64,000 nt of DNA from Deltaproteobacteria bacterium (GCA_024279255.1 JAJRRT010000066.1:18846-82845), one strand, 5' to 3'. Positions 25,267-34,243 are shown, numbered from the stretch's first letter. A program made the numbers and translations. Notes: generated by a model from the letters alone, not told the origin.

Positions 25267-25320
25267 AGTCTATAAATATTAACTCTCATAGACTCACAAA
25301 GGCCAAAAAAAGGAGCCTCA

Positions 25321-25653
25321 ATGAACAACCTACAAACCTACCTAGAAATCAAAGGGCTCACCGCCGCCGATATCTCCGTCGGAACAAAATGTGGGTATCA
25401 CAGCGTCCAAAAGAACATAAAGGGCGTCCGCAATAACCGTTTCGTGCGCGAAGCTATCGCAACATATCTAGACGTACCCTATACCCACATTTGGGGAGCC
25501 GCATCTGGTCGTCATATTCGTAAGATGATTTTGCAGGCCATCAAAGAGACTGCCAACCAGCGCGCCAGAGCAGAGCAACAGAGGCTCGAAAGAAAGTATC
25601 TCCCTCACGGTGATGCAATTCTAAAGGGCCACAAACAAGCCGTCAATGCCTAA
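25321..25653 (+). CDS. Ner/Cro-like early regulator
   Basis: 110 residues. The N-terminal half resembles a helix-turn-helix (LTAADISVGTKCGYHSVQKN) and the C-terminal half is charged. It is the first gene right of the early promoter, the place of ner in Mu, and follows AGGAG. Expected role: damp repressor and early transcription during lytic growth. Assignment rests mainly on position. Confidence 0.6.
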   Translation: MNNLQTYLEIKGLTAADISVGTKCGYHSVQKNIKGVRNNRFVREAIATYLDVPYTHIWGAASGRHIRKMILQAIKETANQRARAEQQRLERKYLPHGDAILKGHKQAVNA

Positions 25654-25698
25654 TATTTTTATGTCACTTAGACAGGTAGAAATCTACAGGGGGAATTC

Positions 25699-26169
25699 AT
25701 GGCCAAACAAAAAGAGAATCCGAACCAGCTCAACCTGCTCGACTTGCTTGAGCACCAGGAGGCCGTTTTGAGAAGTACAAACGAACCCGGCAGTCTCAAT
25801 ATGCGCGCCGCCACCCGGCAGGCCCTCTGCGACTCGATCAAACAGTGTCCGCTTAACCGCTACGAAATAGCGGCAAAGATGAGCGAGCTGCTCGATCAAG
25901 AAGTCACCAAAGGCATGCTCGACACCTGGACCAGTGAAGCGAAAGAAGGGCACCGTTTCCCTCTCGAATATGCCACCGCATTCTGCAAGGTCACCGGCTG
26001 CACACGAGCGTTTGAGGTTAATACCCGCCCGGTCGGACTCTTCTGTGTAGAAAGCCCCGACGCCATCCGCGCCCAGCTGAGCCGCCTCGAAGAAAATCGA
26101 AAAAAGATTCAAGGCCAAGAAAACGAGATGAAGAAGCTACTGAGTCTGTTTGAGAAGCCCTGCGTTTGA
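25699..26169 (+). CDS. Phage early protein upstream of transposase
   Basis: 156 residues, cytoplasmic, with a helical DNA-binding look (NRYEIAAKMSELLDQEVTKG, MLDTWTSEAKEGHRFPLEYA) and a coiled-coil C-terminus. Genes of this kind commonly stand between ner and A in transposable phages; function is not known. It has a GGGGG-type ribosome-binding site. Confidence 0.7.
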   Translation: MAKQKENPNQLNLLDLLEHQEAVLRSTNEPGSLNMRAATRQALCDSIKQCPLNRYEIAAKMSELLDQEVTKGMLDTWTSEAKEGHRFPLEYATAFCKVTGCTRAFEVNTRPVGLFCVESPDAIRAQLSRLEENRKKIQGQENEMKKLLSLFEKPCV

Positions 26170-26211
26170 TTTTTAAATTGCCATCAGCGACCTACAAACA
26201 CTGAGGATGCC

Positions 26212-28434
26212 ATGACCACGTCACACGCCTACTACAGCGCCAAGGAACTAGCCGGATTACCAGGCATGCCGATGAGTGAAAGTGCAACTATCCGTCGCGC
26301 CAAGCGTAAAGGTTGGGATACAGGCAAACGTTCAGGTCGTGGTGGCGGTCTCGAATACGCCCTCGAAAGTCTCCCCCTCGCCACCCGCCAAGCTCTGGCC
26401 AAAAATCAGCCAGCACCCGCCACTGAAGCAGGCCAGGCCGGACAATCCGCAGGCAAAAAACTCGCCCTCACAGCAAAAACGCAACAACGCTCCACCTATC
26501 GCACCGCAGAAGAAGGTCTTAAAGCCGCCATCACCCTGAATGAGCGTGAGCAACAACGCGATCAAGCACGCAGCGCCATCCTGAATGATTGGCAAGCCTA
26601 CCGCCGCACCAGCGGCGAAGCCATCAAACCAAGCATGGAATCCTACGCTATCTACTACAACGCCGGTGAGCGGATCGGCATGGAACATACCCGCACTATC
26701 GTACCCAAAGTGTCCCAGCGCACCCTGCTCCGCTGGCGCAAAGACCTCAAGACCAAGGGGCACCTGGGCGCGAACTTCGGTACCCGCAAAGGCAGCAGTA
26801 AAATCGACAGCCAACCCGAAGTTTCCGAATTTGTTCAAGCCATGATGACCAGCTACCCACACTGCCGAGCCAGTCAGGTTATCCAGACCCTACGCGCCCG
26901 CTTCGCCAAACGCACCGATATCGACCTGCCCTCCCAGGGCCGACTCAACACCTGGATGAATACCTGGAAAGAACAGAACGCCCAGGTGTTCGCCGCCATC
27001 ACCAGCCCCGATGAATGGAAAAACAAGTTCATGGTCGCCTACGGCTCAATGTCCGAAGGAGTAGAACGCCTCAACCAACTATGGGAATTCGACGGCACCC
27101 CCGCCGACATCATGTTCATTGACGGCCGTCACAGCATCAACGGCGTGATCGATGTCTACAGCCGCCGCGCCAAAATGCTGATCACACCCACCGCCGTCGC
27201 CGCCGCCGTGGCTTCACTGCTGCGGCGCACCCTGCTTGACTGGGGCGTGCCCCAGGTCGCCAAAACCGACAACGGCAGCGACTACAAGGGTCATCACATG
27301 CGCCGGGTGTTTGAAATGCTCGATATCGAACAAGATTTCTGCCCGCCATTCTCCCCCTGGATGAAGCCACATATCGAACGCTTCTTCCGCAGCTTTTCGC
27401 ACGACCTGGTCGAGCTGATGCCCGGCTTCATCGGCCACAACGTCGCCGACCGCAAGCAAATTGAAAACCGCAAACAGTTTTCCGATCGACTTTTCAAAAA
27501 GGATGAGGTCATCGAGGTCAACATGACCGCAGCCGAGTTCCAGCAGTTTGCCGATGAATGGTGCGAGAACATCTACCACCAGCGTAAGCACAGCGGTTTG
27601 AATGGCAAGTCACCCTTCCAGATGATGACCGAATCGACCCTGCCCCTGCAGCGCATCAGCGATCCGCGCGCCCTCGACCTGCTGCTCGCCGAAGCCCCCG
27701 GCAATCATGGCATCCGCACCGTCAGTAAAAACGGTATCCGCCTCGATCACGGGCTGTTTATTGCCCCCGAGCTTGAAACAGTTATCGGCCAGAAAGTACG
27801 GGTGCTCTATGACCCGGCCGATCTCGGTCGTATCCAGGTCTACGGTGGTCCTGATTTAAACGAATATATCTGTATCGGCGAATGCCCAGAGCGCACCGGG
27901 ATGGATCGCGCAGAAGTGGCAGCCAGAGCCAAAGCCATGCAGAAACAGCGAATTCAGGAAGAACGACGCAGGCTCAAAGCAGCAGCCAAGGCAGTCGGTA
28001 CCGACGATATCGTCAGTGAGATCCGCCATCAAGCCGCTGCCGATGCAGGCAAACTGATCAGCCTGCCGAAACGCAGCGAAGAATACACCAGCACCGCACT
28101 TGCGGCCGCCAGTGAAGCGGTCGAAGCCCTCAGCGAACCAGTGACCGCGCCCAAGGTCGAGCGAGTTGAAATGCTGCAGAAAGCGCTGATCCGGGCCAAG
28201 GCCGAGCAGGCCGCCTTTGACGCCGAACAACGAGAAGATAACACCAGAAAAATCAACGAATCACCAGCACAAGAATATGCCCGCTGGCAGAAGGTGGATA
28301 AGGCAATACAGAAGGGAGAACCAGTCAGTGAAGCCAACAGGTACTGGCATAAAACCTATCAGACTCATCCAGATTTCAGCACACAAAAGATGATGGCAGA
28401 AGACTTTGCCGACTTTTATCAGGTCCAGGCATAA
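26212..28434 (+). CDS. A: MuA-type DDE transposase
   Basis: 740 residues. The N-terminal region has a Mu-type DNA-binding domain (YYSAKELAGLPGMPMSESAT). The catalytic core carries the triad Asp294 (WEFDGT), Asp353 (KTDNGSDYKG) and Glu389 (PHIERFFRS), with 35 residues between the last two. A Mu-transposase C-terminal beta barrel follows (HGLFIAPELETVIGQKVRVL) and a helical tail for MuB contact. It cuts and joins the phage ends at 22629 and 63790 into target DNA. Confidence 0.96.
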   Translation: MTTSHAYYSAKELAGLPGMPMSESATIRRAKRKGWDTGKRSGRGGGLEYALESLPLATRQALAKNQPAPATEAGQAGQSAGKKLALTAKTQQRSTYRTAEEGLKAAITLNEREQQRDQARSAILNDWQAYRRTSGEAIKPSMESYAIYYNAGERIGMEHTRTIVPKVSQRTLLRWRKDLKTKGHLGANFGTRKGSSKIDSQPEVSEFVQAMMTSYPHCRASQVIQTLRARFAKRTDIDLPSQGRLNTWMNTWKEQNAQVFAAITSPDEWKNKFMVAYGSMSEGVERLNQLWEFDGTPADIMFIDGRHSINGVIDVYSRRAKMLITPTAVAAAVASLLRRTLLDWGVPQVAKTDNGSDYKGHHMRRVFEMLDIEQDFCPPFSPWMKPHIERFFRSFSHDLVELMPGFIGHNVADRKQIENRKQFSDRLFKKDEVIEVNMTAAEFQQFADEWCENIYHQRKHSGLNGKSPFQMMTESTLPLQRISDPRALDLLLAEAPGNHGIRTVSKNGIRLDHGLFIAPELETVIGQKVRVLYDPADLGRIQVYGGPDLNEYICIGECPERTGMDRAEVAARAKAMQKQRIQEERRRLKAAAKAVGTDDIVSEIRHQAAADAGKLISLPKRSEEYTSTALAAASEAVEALSEPVTAPKVERVEMLQKALIRAKAEQAAFDAEQREDNTRKINESPAQEYARWQKVDKAIQKGEPVSEANRYWHKTYQTHPDFSTQKMMAEDFADFYQVQA

Positions 28435-28508
28435 GAAAAAGCCGTGCTCTAACACGGCTTTAACCGACCCCTTAACGGGGCCTTTTATGAAGAAGTACAG
28501 GAGGAAGT

Positions 28509-29243
28509 ATGACCCACCCAGCACCCATCGTCAACACTGTCGCGCCGCTGGCCAATGTGGCTCGCTGCATGGCCACCCTGCAGCGAGCCATCGACCGGCC
28601 AGCACATCTGCCCGGCATGGTCGTTTTTCATGGGCCCAGCGGTTTCGGCAAAAGCACCGCCGCCGCCTACGTCCGCAACAAGCTCGATGCCATCTACGTC
28701 GAATGCAAAAGCACCTGGACCAAAAAGGCCCTGCTCACCGAGATCCTCTTCGAGATGGGCCTGCCGCCCGAAAAGACCATCTATTCAATGTTCAATCAGA
28801 TCTGCGAATACCTGGGTTCAACCGGCCGCGCACTCATCATCGACGAAATGGATCACCTGGTCGAAAAGAAAGCGGTCGAGATCATCCGCGACATTTACGA
28901 AGGCAGCCAAGCGCCCATCCTGCTGATCGGCGAAGAACAGCTCCCCGCCAAACTTGAAAAATGGGAACGCTTCGCCGGGCGAATCCTCGACTGGAGCGCA
29001 GCACAAGCCGTCAGCATCGAAGACGTTGTCCACCTCGGACACCTCTACTGTCCCGGCCTGCAGATTGATGAAGATCTCCTGATTGAAGTCCACCAGCTCG
29101 CCAAGGGCAGCATCCGCCGGGTGTGCGTCAACCTGGCGCGCATCCAGGAAGAATCAAAGCGCATCGGCACGACCGAGATCAGCAAGGCCGATTGGGGTGC
29201 TCGGGCACTCTACACCGGCAAAGCCCCGGCGCGGAGGGCATAA
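28509..29243 (+). CDS. B: MuB-type AAA+ target-selection ATPase
   Basis: 244 residues, AAA+ fold. Walker A is GPSGFGKST (residues 42-50) and Walker B is ALIIDEMDHL (about 108-117). It polymerises on target DNA, directs MuA to it and provides target immunity. The ribosome-binding site AGGAGG lies seven bases before the ATG. Two short hairpins (28441-28490) separate it from the transposase gene and may tune the A:B ratio. It lacks the N-terminal HTH extension of Mu's own 312-residue B, as in many shorter relatives. Confidence 0.93.
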   Translation: MTHPAPIVNTVAPLANVARCMATLQRAIDRPAHLPGMVVFHGPSGFGKSTAAAYVRNKLDAIYVECKSTWTKKALLTEILFEMGLPPEKTIYSMFNQICEYLGSTGRALIIDEMDHLVEKKAVEIIRDIYEGSQAPILLIGEEQLPAKLEKWERFAGRILDWSAAQAVSIEDVVHLGHLYCPGLQIDEDLLIEVHQLAKGSIRRVCVNLARIQEESKRIGTTEISKADWGARALYTGKAPARRA

Positions 29244-29246
29244 AGA

Positions 29247-29855
29247 ATGTCCCTTAAGCCAATCGACAAACGCACCCGGTTCGACACTCGTGACACCCTC
29301 TGGTCCGAGATCCGCACGCGTAAAACCTTCACCATCAGCGATCTATACGGCGCCACCCATCTGGCCCGGCAGTCGATCCGCCCCTTTGTAACCGGGCTGT
29401 GCAACGCCAAAATCGTCGAACAACGCGGCGAGCGCAGCATTAAGGGCAACGGCACCGACGCCGCCAAACTCTACCACCTGATCAAAGACGTCGGCACCAT
29501 CACCCCACGCGTCCGTAAAGACGGCAGCATGGTTACCCAGGGCAACTCACGCCGCCAGATCTGGGCCACCATGCGCATCCTCGGCACCTTCACCTTCCGA
29601 GAGTTGGCTATCAACGCCAGCACCGAAGAATGCCCCGTCGACGCCAGCGAAGTCACCACATACTGCCAGGCACTCGCCAAGGCCGGATACCTCAAGGTGA
29701 TATCGGGCGGCAACGGCACGATCCCAGCCACCTATCGCTTCCTTCACTACAAATACACCGGCCCCCGCCCGCCGCAGATCCAGCGCGTCAAGTCGGTCTA
29801 CGATCCCAATCTCAAAAAGGTCGTCTGGGACAGTCTGGAGGGTCGCCATGACTGA
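29247..29855 (+). CDS. Phage early protein with two winged-helix-like parts
   Basis: 202 residues. Two similar segments are visible: TRFDTRDTLWSEIRTRKTFT then TRQ-like ARQSIRPFVTGL, and SRRQIWATMRILGTFTFREL then VTTYCQALAKAGYLKVI. Both look like winged-helix DNA-binding units. It starts three bases after MuB and overlaps the next gene. Function unknown; common in the early region of B3-like phages. Confidence 0.7.
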   Translation: MSLKPIDKRTRFDTRDTLWSEIRTRKTFTISDLYGATHLARQSIRPFVTGLCNAKIVEQRGERSIKGNGTDAAKLYHLIKDVGTITPRVRKDGSMVTQGNSRRQIWATMRILGTFTFRELAINASTEECPVDASEVTTYCQALAKAGYLKVISGGNGTIPATYRFLHYKYTGPRPPQIQRVKSVYDPNLKKVVWDSLEGRHD

Positions 29856-30162
29856 ATCCGATCGCATGCAACTGCTGCGCGCCAAGGTCGCCGAATCCAG
29901 CCAATCAAAGGTCGCCAAAGCCCTCGGTTACAAACCAGCCACCATCAGCCTGATCCTCTCAGACAACTACCCCGGCAGCCCGGTCACCGTGCTGCAAAAA
30001 GTCGCCGAAGTCTACGGCAGCGAAACCGTCCCATGTCCCCTACATGGGGAACTCAGCCTCGGCGCCTGCGCCGATCACCGCCGTCGCGCTCGCCCCGGCG
30101 GCAACCACGAACGCGTGCAGCAATACCGCGCCTGCAAAGCCTGTGAAAGGGGTCAATCATGA
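29848..30162 (+). CDS. Small HTH protein with Cys/His cluster
   Basis: 104 residues. The N-terminal HTH (SQSKVAKALGYKPATISLIL) is followed by a region with CPLHGEL, CADHRR and CKACERG that could bind zinc. It overlaps both neighbouring genes by a few bases, within the tightly packed early operon. Confidence 0.65.
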   Translation: MTESDRMQLLRAKVAESSQSKVAKALGYKPATISLILSDNYPGSPVTVLQKVAEVYGSETVPCPLHGELSLGACADHRRRARPGGNHERVQQYRACKACERGQS

Positions 30163-30389
30163 ACATAATCCTCATCATCGCCAGTATCATTTTCGGACTC
30201 ATCGGTGGCATCGCTCTGACCTGCCTGATCCTTTCCGGATGCAAACCTAATTCAAAACCAGCCAGTAACGGCATCCGTCTCTGGCGACCCAGCCGCCAAC
30301 GCCGCGAAACACTCAAACGCGCCACCCAAAACGCCAAGTTAATGGTCGCAGGCGGCACAATCGATTTCCCAACAAGGAGAAGAGCATGA
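30159..30389 (+). CDS. Small single-span membrane protein
   Basis: 76 residues with one N-terminal hydrophobic span (about 2-25, ending LILSGC, which could also be a lipobox) and a basic C-terminus. Overlaps the genes on both sides by four bases. Function unknown; the early position argues against a holin. Confidence 0.6.
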   Translation: MNIILIIASIIFGLIGGIALTCLILSGCKPNSKPASNGIRLWRPSRQRRETLKRATQNAKLMVAGGTIDFPTRRRA

Positions 30390-30991
30390 CGACACAAGAA
30401 GGGTTTATGGAAAACGCCCAGGGCTCCCTGGTTCCCATATCCAAGGTCAAAGAGATCGACAAACTCCGTGACGACGTTGTAGACGAGATGATCACCAAAG
30501 CCAAAGACATGCACCAGCTGCTGGCCCACTTCAAACAAGACGCCCTCGACAGCGTGCAGGCCTTCGTCGAGCTCTCCGCCGAACGCTACGGCGCCAAGCT
30601 CGGCGGCAAAAAAGGCAACCTCACCCTGCGCAGCTTCAACGGCAAGGCCCGCGTCATGGTCGCCATCGCCGATCGCATCGCCTTCGACGAACGGCTCCAG
30701 ATCGCCAAGTCCCTCATCGATGAGTGCATCCACCGCTGGAGCGAAGGCGGCAACGATAATATTCGCGTCCTGGTCAACGACGCCTTCCAGGTCGACCGCC
30801 AGGGCAACATCAACACCTCACGCATCCTCTCCCTGCGCCGTCTAGAGATCAAAGACGCCAAGTGGCACGAAGCCATGCGCGCCATCAGCGATAGCGTCAC
30901 CGTCGCCAGCACCAAAGAGTATTTGAGATTTTATGTTCAGGATGAAGAAGGTGCCGAGTACCAGATCGCTCTCGATCTAGCTTCGGTTTAA
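30386..30991 (+). CDS. DUF3164 family phage protein
   Basis: 201 residues, mostly helical; it opens with a short segment (NAQGSLVPISKVKEIDKLRD) typical of DUF3164 proteins in transposable phages, then GNLTLRSFNGKARVMVAIAD and a C-terminal beta hairpin. Function unknown; always encoded in the early/semi-essential region. Confidence 0.82.
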   Translation: MTTQEGFMENAQGSLVPISKVKEIDKLRDDVVDEMITKAKDMHQLLAHFKQDALDSVQAFVELSAERYGAKLGGKKGNLTLRSFNGKARVMVAIADRIAFDERLQIAKSLIDECIHRWSEGGNDNIRVLVNDAFQVDRQGNINTSRILSLRRLEIKDAKWHEAMRAISDSVTVASTKEYLRFYVQDEEGAEYQIALDLASV

Positions 30992-31000
30992 GGAGGAACC

Positions 31001-31198
31001 ATGTGCAATCAAAACAAACAACACCCAGAACTCGCCCAGATCAAAGAGCATCCCGACATCACCACCCTCGGCCAGCTGCGCGCCGCCACCGCCGCCCTGT
31101 CCGATGACACCCTGCTCACCGACAGCATGGGCGAGCCGGTCATGCTCACCATCTGCCCAGAACATGAGACCGACGGCAGCACCGCCGTCATCTACTAA
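31001..31198 (+). CDS. Small hypothetical phage protein
   Basis: 65 residues following AAGGAGG with good spacing. Sequence NKQHPELAQIKEHPDITTLG then ICPEHETDGSTAVIY. No family recognised. A perfect 12-bp hairpin (31207-31233) follows it. Confidence 0.6.
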   Translation: MCNQNKQHPELAQIKEHPDITTLGQLRAATAALSDDTLLTDSMGEPVMLTICPEHETDGSTAVIY

Positions 31199-31282
31199 AT
31201 GCGAAACCGGATCTGCTTCAGTTAAGCAGATCCGGTCGTCCAGAACTGGCACCCTGGGCCTGATGAGCAGCCACCCTAATTA

Positions 31283-31319
31283 CCGCAGCGGGTACCCTCC
31301 TGCCCGCTGCGGGTTTTTT
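31283..31319 (+). terminator. Rho-independent terminator inside the early region
   Basis: Stem CCGCAGCGGG/CCCGCTGCGG (31283-31312) followed by six T. It separates the early genes from the gemA/mor group, so a further promoter or antitermination is expected for the genes behind it. Confidence 0.85.
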
Positions 31320-31348
31320 AAATCAATGATTAACCAGGGATTTAAGCC

Positions 31349-31552
31349 ATGGCTAAACAAAAACCAAATGATCGCTTCCCCCAGCAAGTCGAAGCGATCC
31401 AGATCCTCGAGCGCACCGACCTCCCCAACGATCAGGCCCTTATCCGCCTGGGCGTTACGGTCAGAGTGCCGATGAATACCTATCTGCGCTACCGGGGACA
31501 ACCATCGCTCCTGGTCGACGTGGCCGGGATCAGCGAGGTCACAGATAAATGA
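31349..31552 (+). CDS. Small hypothetical phage protein
   Basis: 67 residues (QQVEAIQILERTDLPNDQAL, then LLVDVAGISEVTDK). It has an AGGGA site before the ATG. A stem-loop GAGACCC...GGGTCTC (31601-31632) without T-run lies between it and gemA. Function unknown. Confidence 0.55.
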   Translation: MAKQKPNDRFPQQVEAIQILERTDLPNDQALIRLGVTVRVPMNTYLRYRGQPSLLVDVAGISEVTDK

Positions 31553-31684
31553 GTCAGAACTACAGGATCGAAAACAGGCAGGAAAAATAAAAAGAGACCC
31601 AGCGCAGGAGGGGGTTTAGCGCCGGGTCTCTCGAGGTGGACCGTTTAAGGCCCCTCTGCTGCTCAACCTATAAAAGGTGACCCA

Positions 31685-32098
31685 ATGAGTCAATCAAAAA
31701 ACAATCGCAACGGCCTGCTCGCCAGAATCCACATTCTGGCCAACGAACTCGGCATGAACAAAGACGATTACCGCGACATGCTAGAAGACCGCACCGGCAA
31801 GCGCAGCGCTGGTGATCTTAACACCAGGCAGCTACTTAACACCGTCAATCATCTAAAAAACTTGATCGACGGTCCCACAAAACAACCGCTTGAACGCAAC
31901 CCAGGCGAAAGTCCGCAGATGATGAAGATCAAGGCCATGCTCATGGCAGGGGGTAAATCAACCGCCTACGGCGACGGTATCGCCCGCAAGATCTGCAAAG
32001 TTGATCGCCTTGAATGGGTATCAGAAGAAGACCTTTACAAGATCATCACCGCCCTCAAGAAACAGGGCCAGCGGAAAAATTGGAACCACAATGATTAA
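31685..32098 (+). CDS. gemA: GemA-like protein (Mu gp16 family, DUF1018)
   Basis: 137 residues. Typical start NRNGLLARIHILANELGMNK and DDYRDMLEDRTGKRSAGDLN, with the C-terminal SEEDLYKIITALKKQGQRKN. In Mu, gemA is expressed early and affects host gene expression and DNA topology. It overlaps mor by eight bases, the same order as in Mu. Confidence 0.88.
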   Translation: MSQSKNNRNGLLARIHILANELGMNKDDYRDMLEDRTGKRSAGDLNTRQLLNTVNHLKNLIDGPTKQPLERNPGESPQMMKIKAMLMAGGKSTAYGDGIARKICKVDRLEWVSEEDLYKIITALKKQGQRKNWNHND

Positions 32099-32456
32099 CC
32101 TCGCCGAAAAACGAAGCGGCCGCCAGGGTATGGAAGCCCTGCTCGAGATCGCGCGCATCGTTCAAGAGCAGCTACAGGCCGATGGCCTCCCCGCCGATCA
32201 GGCGCGCAAGGTTGCCCTGGCGGCCGCCGACCAGGTGCGGCAGAACTACGGCGGTACCGAGGTTTATATTCCCAAGGGGGTCGCCTTGGTACTTAGCGAG
32301 CGTGATCGGCAGATCTGGGATGAGTTTAATGGGGATAATTACTCTACCCTGGCGAAAAAGCACGACCGTACTGAACGCCAAATCCGCTATATCATTACCA
32401 GAGTGCGTGATGAGCAGGATGCTCGGGTGCAGATGAGGTTGTTTAATGAGAGTTGA
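32091..32456 (+). CDS. mor: Mor-family activator of middle/late transcription
   Basis: 121 residues from the ATG at 32091. Mor domain: GMEALLEIARIVQEQLQADG, KVALAAADQVRQNYGGTEVY and a C-terminal HTH (LAKKHDRTERQIRYIITRVR). In Mu, Mor turns on the C gene and C turns on late operons; no separate C gene is seen, so this protein may act directly on late promoters. It is followed by a strong terminator. Confidence 0.9.
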   Translation: MINLAEKRSGRQGMEALLEIARIVQEQLQADGLPADQARKVALAAADQVRQNYGGTEVYIPKGVALVLSERDRQIWDEFNGDNYSTLAKKHDRTERQIRYIITRVRDEQDARVQMRLFNES

Positions 32457-32530
32457 TCTGTAGAACTTGCTAATGGTATAACTCTCTCCGTTGATGTTGT
32501 TTATGGTGAGGGGCGAGGGGTTCTATGTAA

Positions 32531-32571
32531 AAGCCGCAATTCACCAGGAGGTGAAGATTGCGGCTTTTTTT
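32531..32571 (+). terminator. Strong terminator after mor
   Basis: Stem GCCGCAAT...ATTGCGGC, extended by CACC/GGTG inside, followed by seven T. It closes the left half of the phage genome and marks the left border of the AT-rich cargo block. Confidence 0.92.
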
Positions 32572-32605
32572 GTACCTAAAAAGAAGAGCCTGTATTTATT
32601 GAGAT

Positions 32606-32668
32606 TTTCAACTGACATCTGGTTACCGGATATCCAATATTCTGGTAACCGACTAATCCCTGTTAGGC
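32606..32668 (+). repeat. attC-like recombination site at the left border of the cargo (proposed)
   Basis: Starts TTTCAAC (32606-32612) and ends GTTAGGC (32662-32668), with a nearly perfect internal hairpin GGTTACC...GGTAACC. Length 63 bp, within the usual attC range. GTTAGGC fits the integron consensus GTTRRRY; cleavage between G and T would start the first cassette at 32663. The left box is poor, so this could also be a hybrid junction. Confidence 0.5.
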
Positions 32669-32691
32669 AAAATCAAATTAAGGAGCCATAG

Positions 32692-33057
32692 ATGGTGAAA
32701 CTTGGATGGAATACTTTTATAGATAAAAATACGAAAAGAATTGCCTTTGCAGCAGCTGTTTCAGCGAACTTGCCTAAAGGTCTGGAGCTTGACAAGAATG
32801 GCAGAAAACTTCCAACTCCTTACGGGTTATTCTCTGAGTGGTGCAAAGCGTATCTTTCCGGGGAGTGGGCAACAACAAAAGTAAATGGTGGGTTTTTAAT
32901 ATGCGTTGCAACGAATGAAGACGCGAAAACCATCCAAGATGAATTCAAGGTCACTGGACAAGCTAGACGCACGCCCGCAGGAAAGGATACCCATCCTTTA
33001 GGCTATAGAGACTCACAATACGCTGCACTTGCGGGTGATCTTGGGTATGTTCTGTGA
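32692..33057 (+). CDS. Cassette 1: hypothetical protein
   Basis: 121 residues with AAGGAG six bases upstream. Sequence VKLGWNTFIDKNTKRIAFAA, then GGFLICVATNEDAKTIQDEF; cytoplasmic, small alpha/beta look. No family recognised. It is the only gene between two attC-like sites, starting 29 bases after the first, as expected for an integron cassette. Base composition is more AT-rich than the flanking phage genes. Confidence 0.65.
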   Translation: MVKLGWNTFIDKNTKRIAFAAAVSANLPKGLELDKNGRKLPTPYGLFSEWCKAYLSGEWATTKVNGGFLICVATNEDAKTIQDEFKVTGQARRTPAGKDTHPLGYRDSQYAALAGDLGYVL

Positions 33058-33061
33058 AAAT

Positions 33062-33176
33062 GCCTAACCAGATCAACTTAAACGGAAAATACGTCTGCTT
33101 TTGGCCAAAAAACAAAATCTATAATTCCGGTGGGTCACGCAAGTTCGCGTTGCCGCCGCTTATCATGACGTTGTGT
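33062..33176 (+). repeat. attC-like site A (proposed)
   Basis: 115 bp. The left box GCCTAAC (33062-33068) is exactly complementary to GTTAGGC at the front of cassette 1. Left inner box TAAACGG pairs with CCGCTTA in the right arm (33155-33163 region). The right end ATCATGACGTTGTGT has the form of an attC 3' end with a diverged core (GTTGTGT). The middle shares CGGAAAATACGTC and CAAAATCTAxAATTxCGxTGG with site B. Confidence 0.65.
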
Positions 33177-33205
33177 TTTTTAAATAAGGAGCATCACCCA
33201 AGACC

Positions 33206-34243
33206 ATGAATGAATTACAGAGCTATGATGAAATTCTGCCGTATCTTCGTAAAAAACGAAGGAAAGCTCATTTGTTATTGGGCAATGGTTTCAGCATAGC
33301 TTATGACCATAAAATATTTTCCTACAATGCTCTACAGGGCTTTATTGAAGAAATTGAAGACGAGCTACTCTCGAAATTATTCGACATTGTGAAAACTAAA
33401 AACTTCGAACTGGTTATGCAGCAACTGGACAATTTCTATGAACTCATAGAAGCGTTTGGGTCTGACAAGAAATTGGGCAGAAAGGTTCAGGAGGCAAGCA
33501 AAAAGCTTAAAAGCTCTCTAATTGACGCAGTGCAGACTCTTCATCCCGAGCACGTTTTTAAGATCCCCGCAGAAGAAAGCGAGCAGTGCGCTCAATTCCT
33601 GGCTGAGTATCTTGATAATGGCGGGAATATATTTAGCTCAAATTACGACTTATTGTTGTATTGGGTATTGATGAGAAATAATTTACCGAATCATATTGAT
33701 GGTTTCGGTCGTGATAAGGAAGATGAAGAGGAAGAGTTTACTCAAGATCCAGACTATTCGGAGCTAAGGTGGGGAAAATATAAAGACACCCAAAATATGC
33801 ATCACCTCCATGGCACACTGCCAATATTTGACACAGGTATAGATATTGTTAAAGAAGAGTACGGCGGCGGCAAATACCTACTTGAAAACATTGAGGATAG
33901 ACTAAATAACGATGAATATCCAATTTTCGTAGCATCAGGCGATAGTGACGATAAATTGAATCATATTTTACATAATAGGTATCTCACGCATTGCTACGAA
34001 GCACTTACAAAGATTGAAGGTTCATTAGTCACTTTTGGCTTCAATTTTGGTAAATATGATCATCACATTATTGACGCTATAAATATTGCGGCCAAACATG
34101 GAAAACGTGTAGGAAACAAATTATTCAGTGTCTATATAGGCGTTTATTCAGAAGATGACAAAAAGCATATTGAAAGCATAACAAAGTTGTTTAAATGTAA
34201 AGTAAATATGTTTAATGCTAAAACCGCAAAAGTTTGGCGGTAG
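33206..34243 (+). CDS. Cassette 2: DUF4917-like protein with SIR2-like motifs, candidate defence effector
   Basis: 345 residues. Motifs in order: HLLLGNGFSIAYD (Gly26-Asn27-Gly28, nucleotide-binding type), NIFSSNYDLLLYW (Asn146, Asp148), MHHLHGTLP (His200, His202), SLVTFGFNFGKYDHHII near the end. This set is that of SIR2-like NAD-binding proteins and matches proteins annotated DUF4917. SIR2-like proteins in Thoeris, Avs, DSR and related systems degrade NAD+ upon infection; whether this one does is not known. It is alone in its cassette. No signal peptide or membrane segment. Confidence 0.75.
   Translation: MNELQSYDEILPYLRKKRRKAHLLLGNGFSIAYDHKIFSYNALQGFIEEIEDELLSKLFDIVKTKNFELVMQQLDNFYELIEAFGSDKKLGRKVQEASKKLKSSLIDAVQTLHPEHVFKIPAEESEQCAQFLAEYLDNGGNIFSSNYDLLLYWVLMRNNLPNHIDGFGRDKEDEEEEFTQDPDYSELRWGKYKDTQNMHHLHGTLPIFDTGIDIVKEEYGGGKYLLENIEDRLNNDEYPIFVASGDSDDKLNHILHNRYLTHCYEALTKIEGSLVTFGFNFGKYDHHIIDAINIAAKHGKRVGNKLFSVYIGVYSEDDKKHIESITKLFKCKVNMFNAKTAKVWR

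Noticed and set aside
28441..28490. Hairpins between transposase and MuB genes as a full terminator
   Set aside because: T-runs are too short; MuB must be transcribed from the same early promoter, so at most attenuation.
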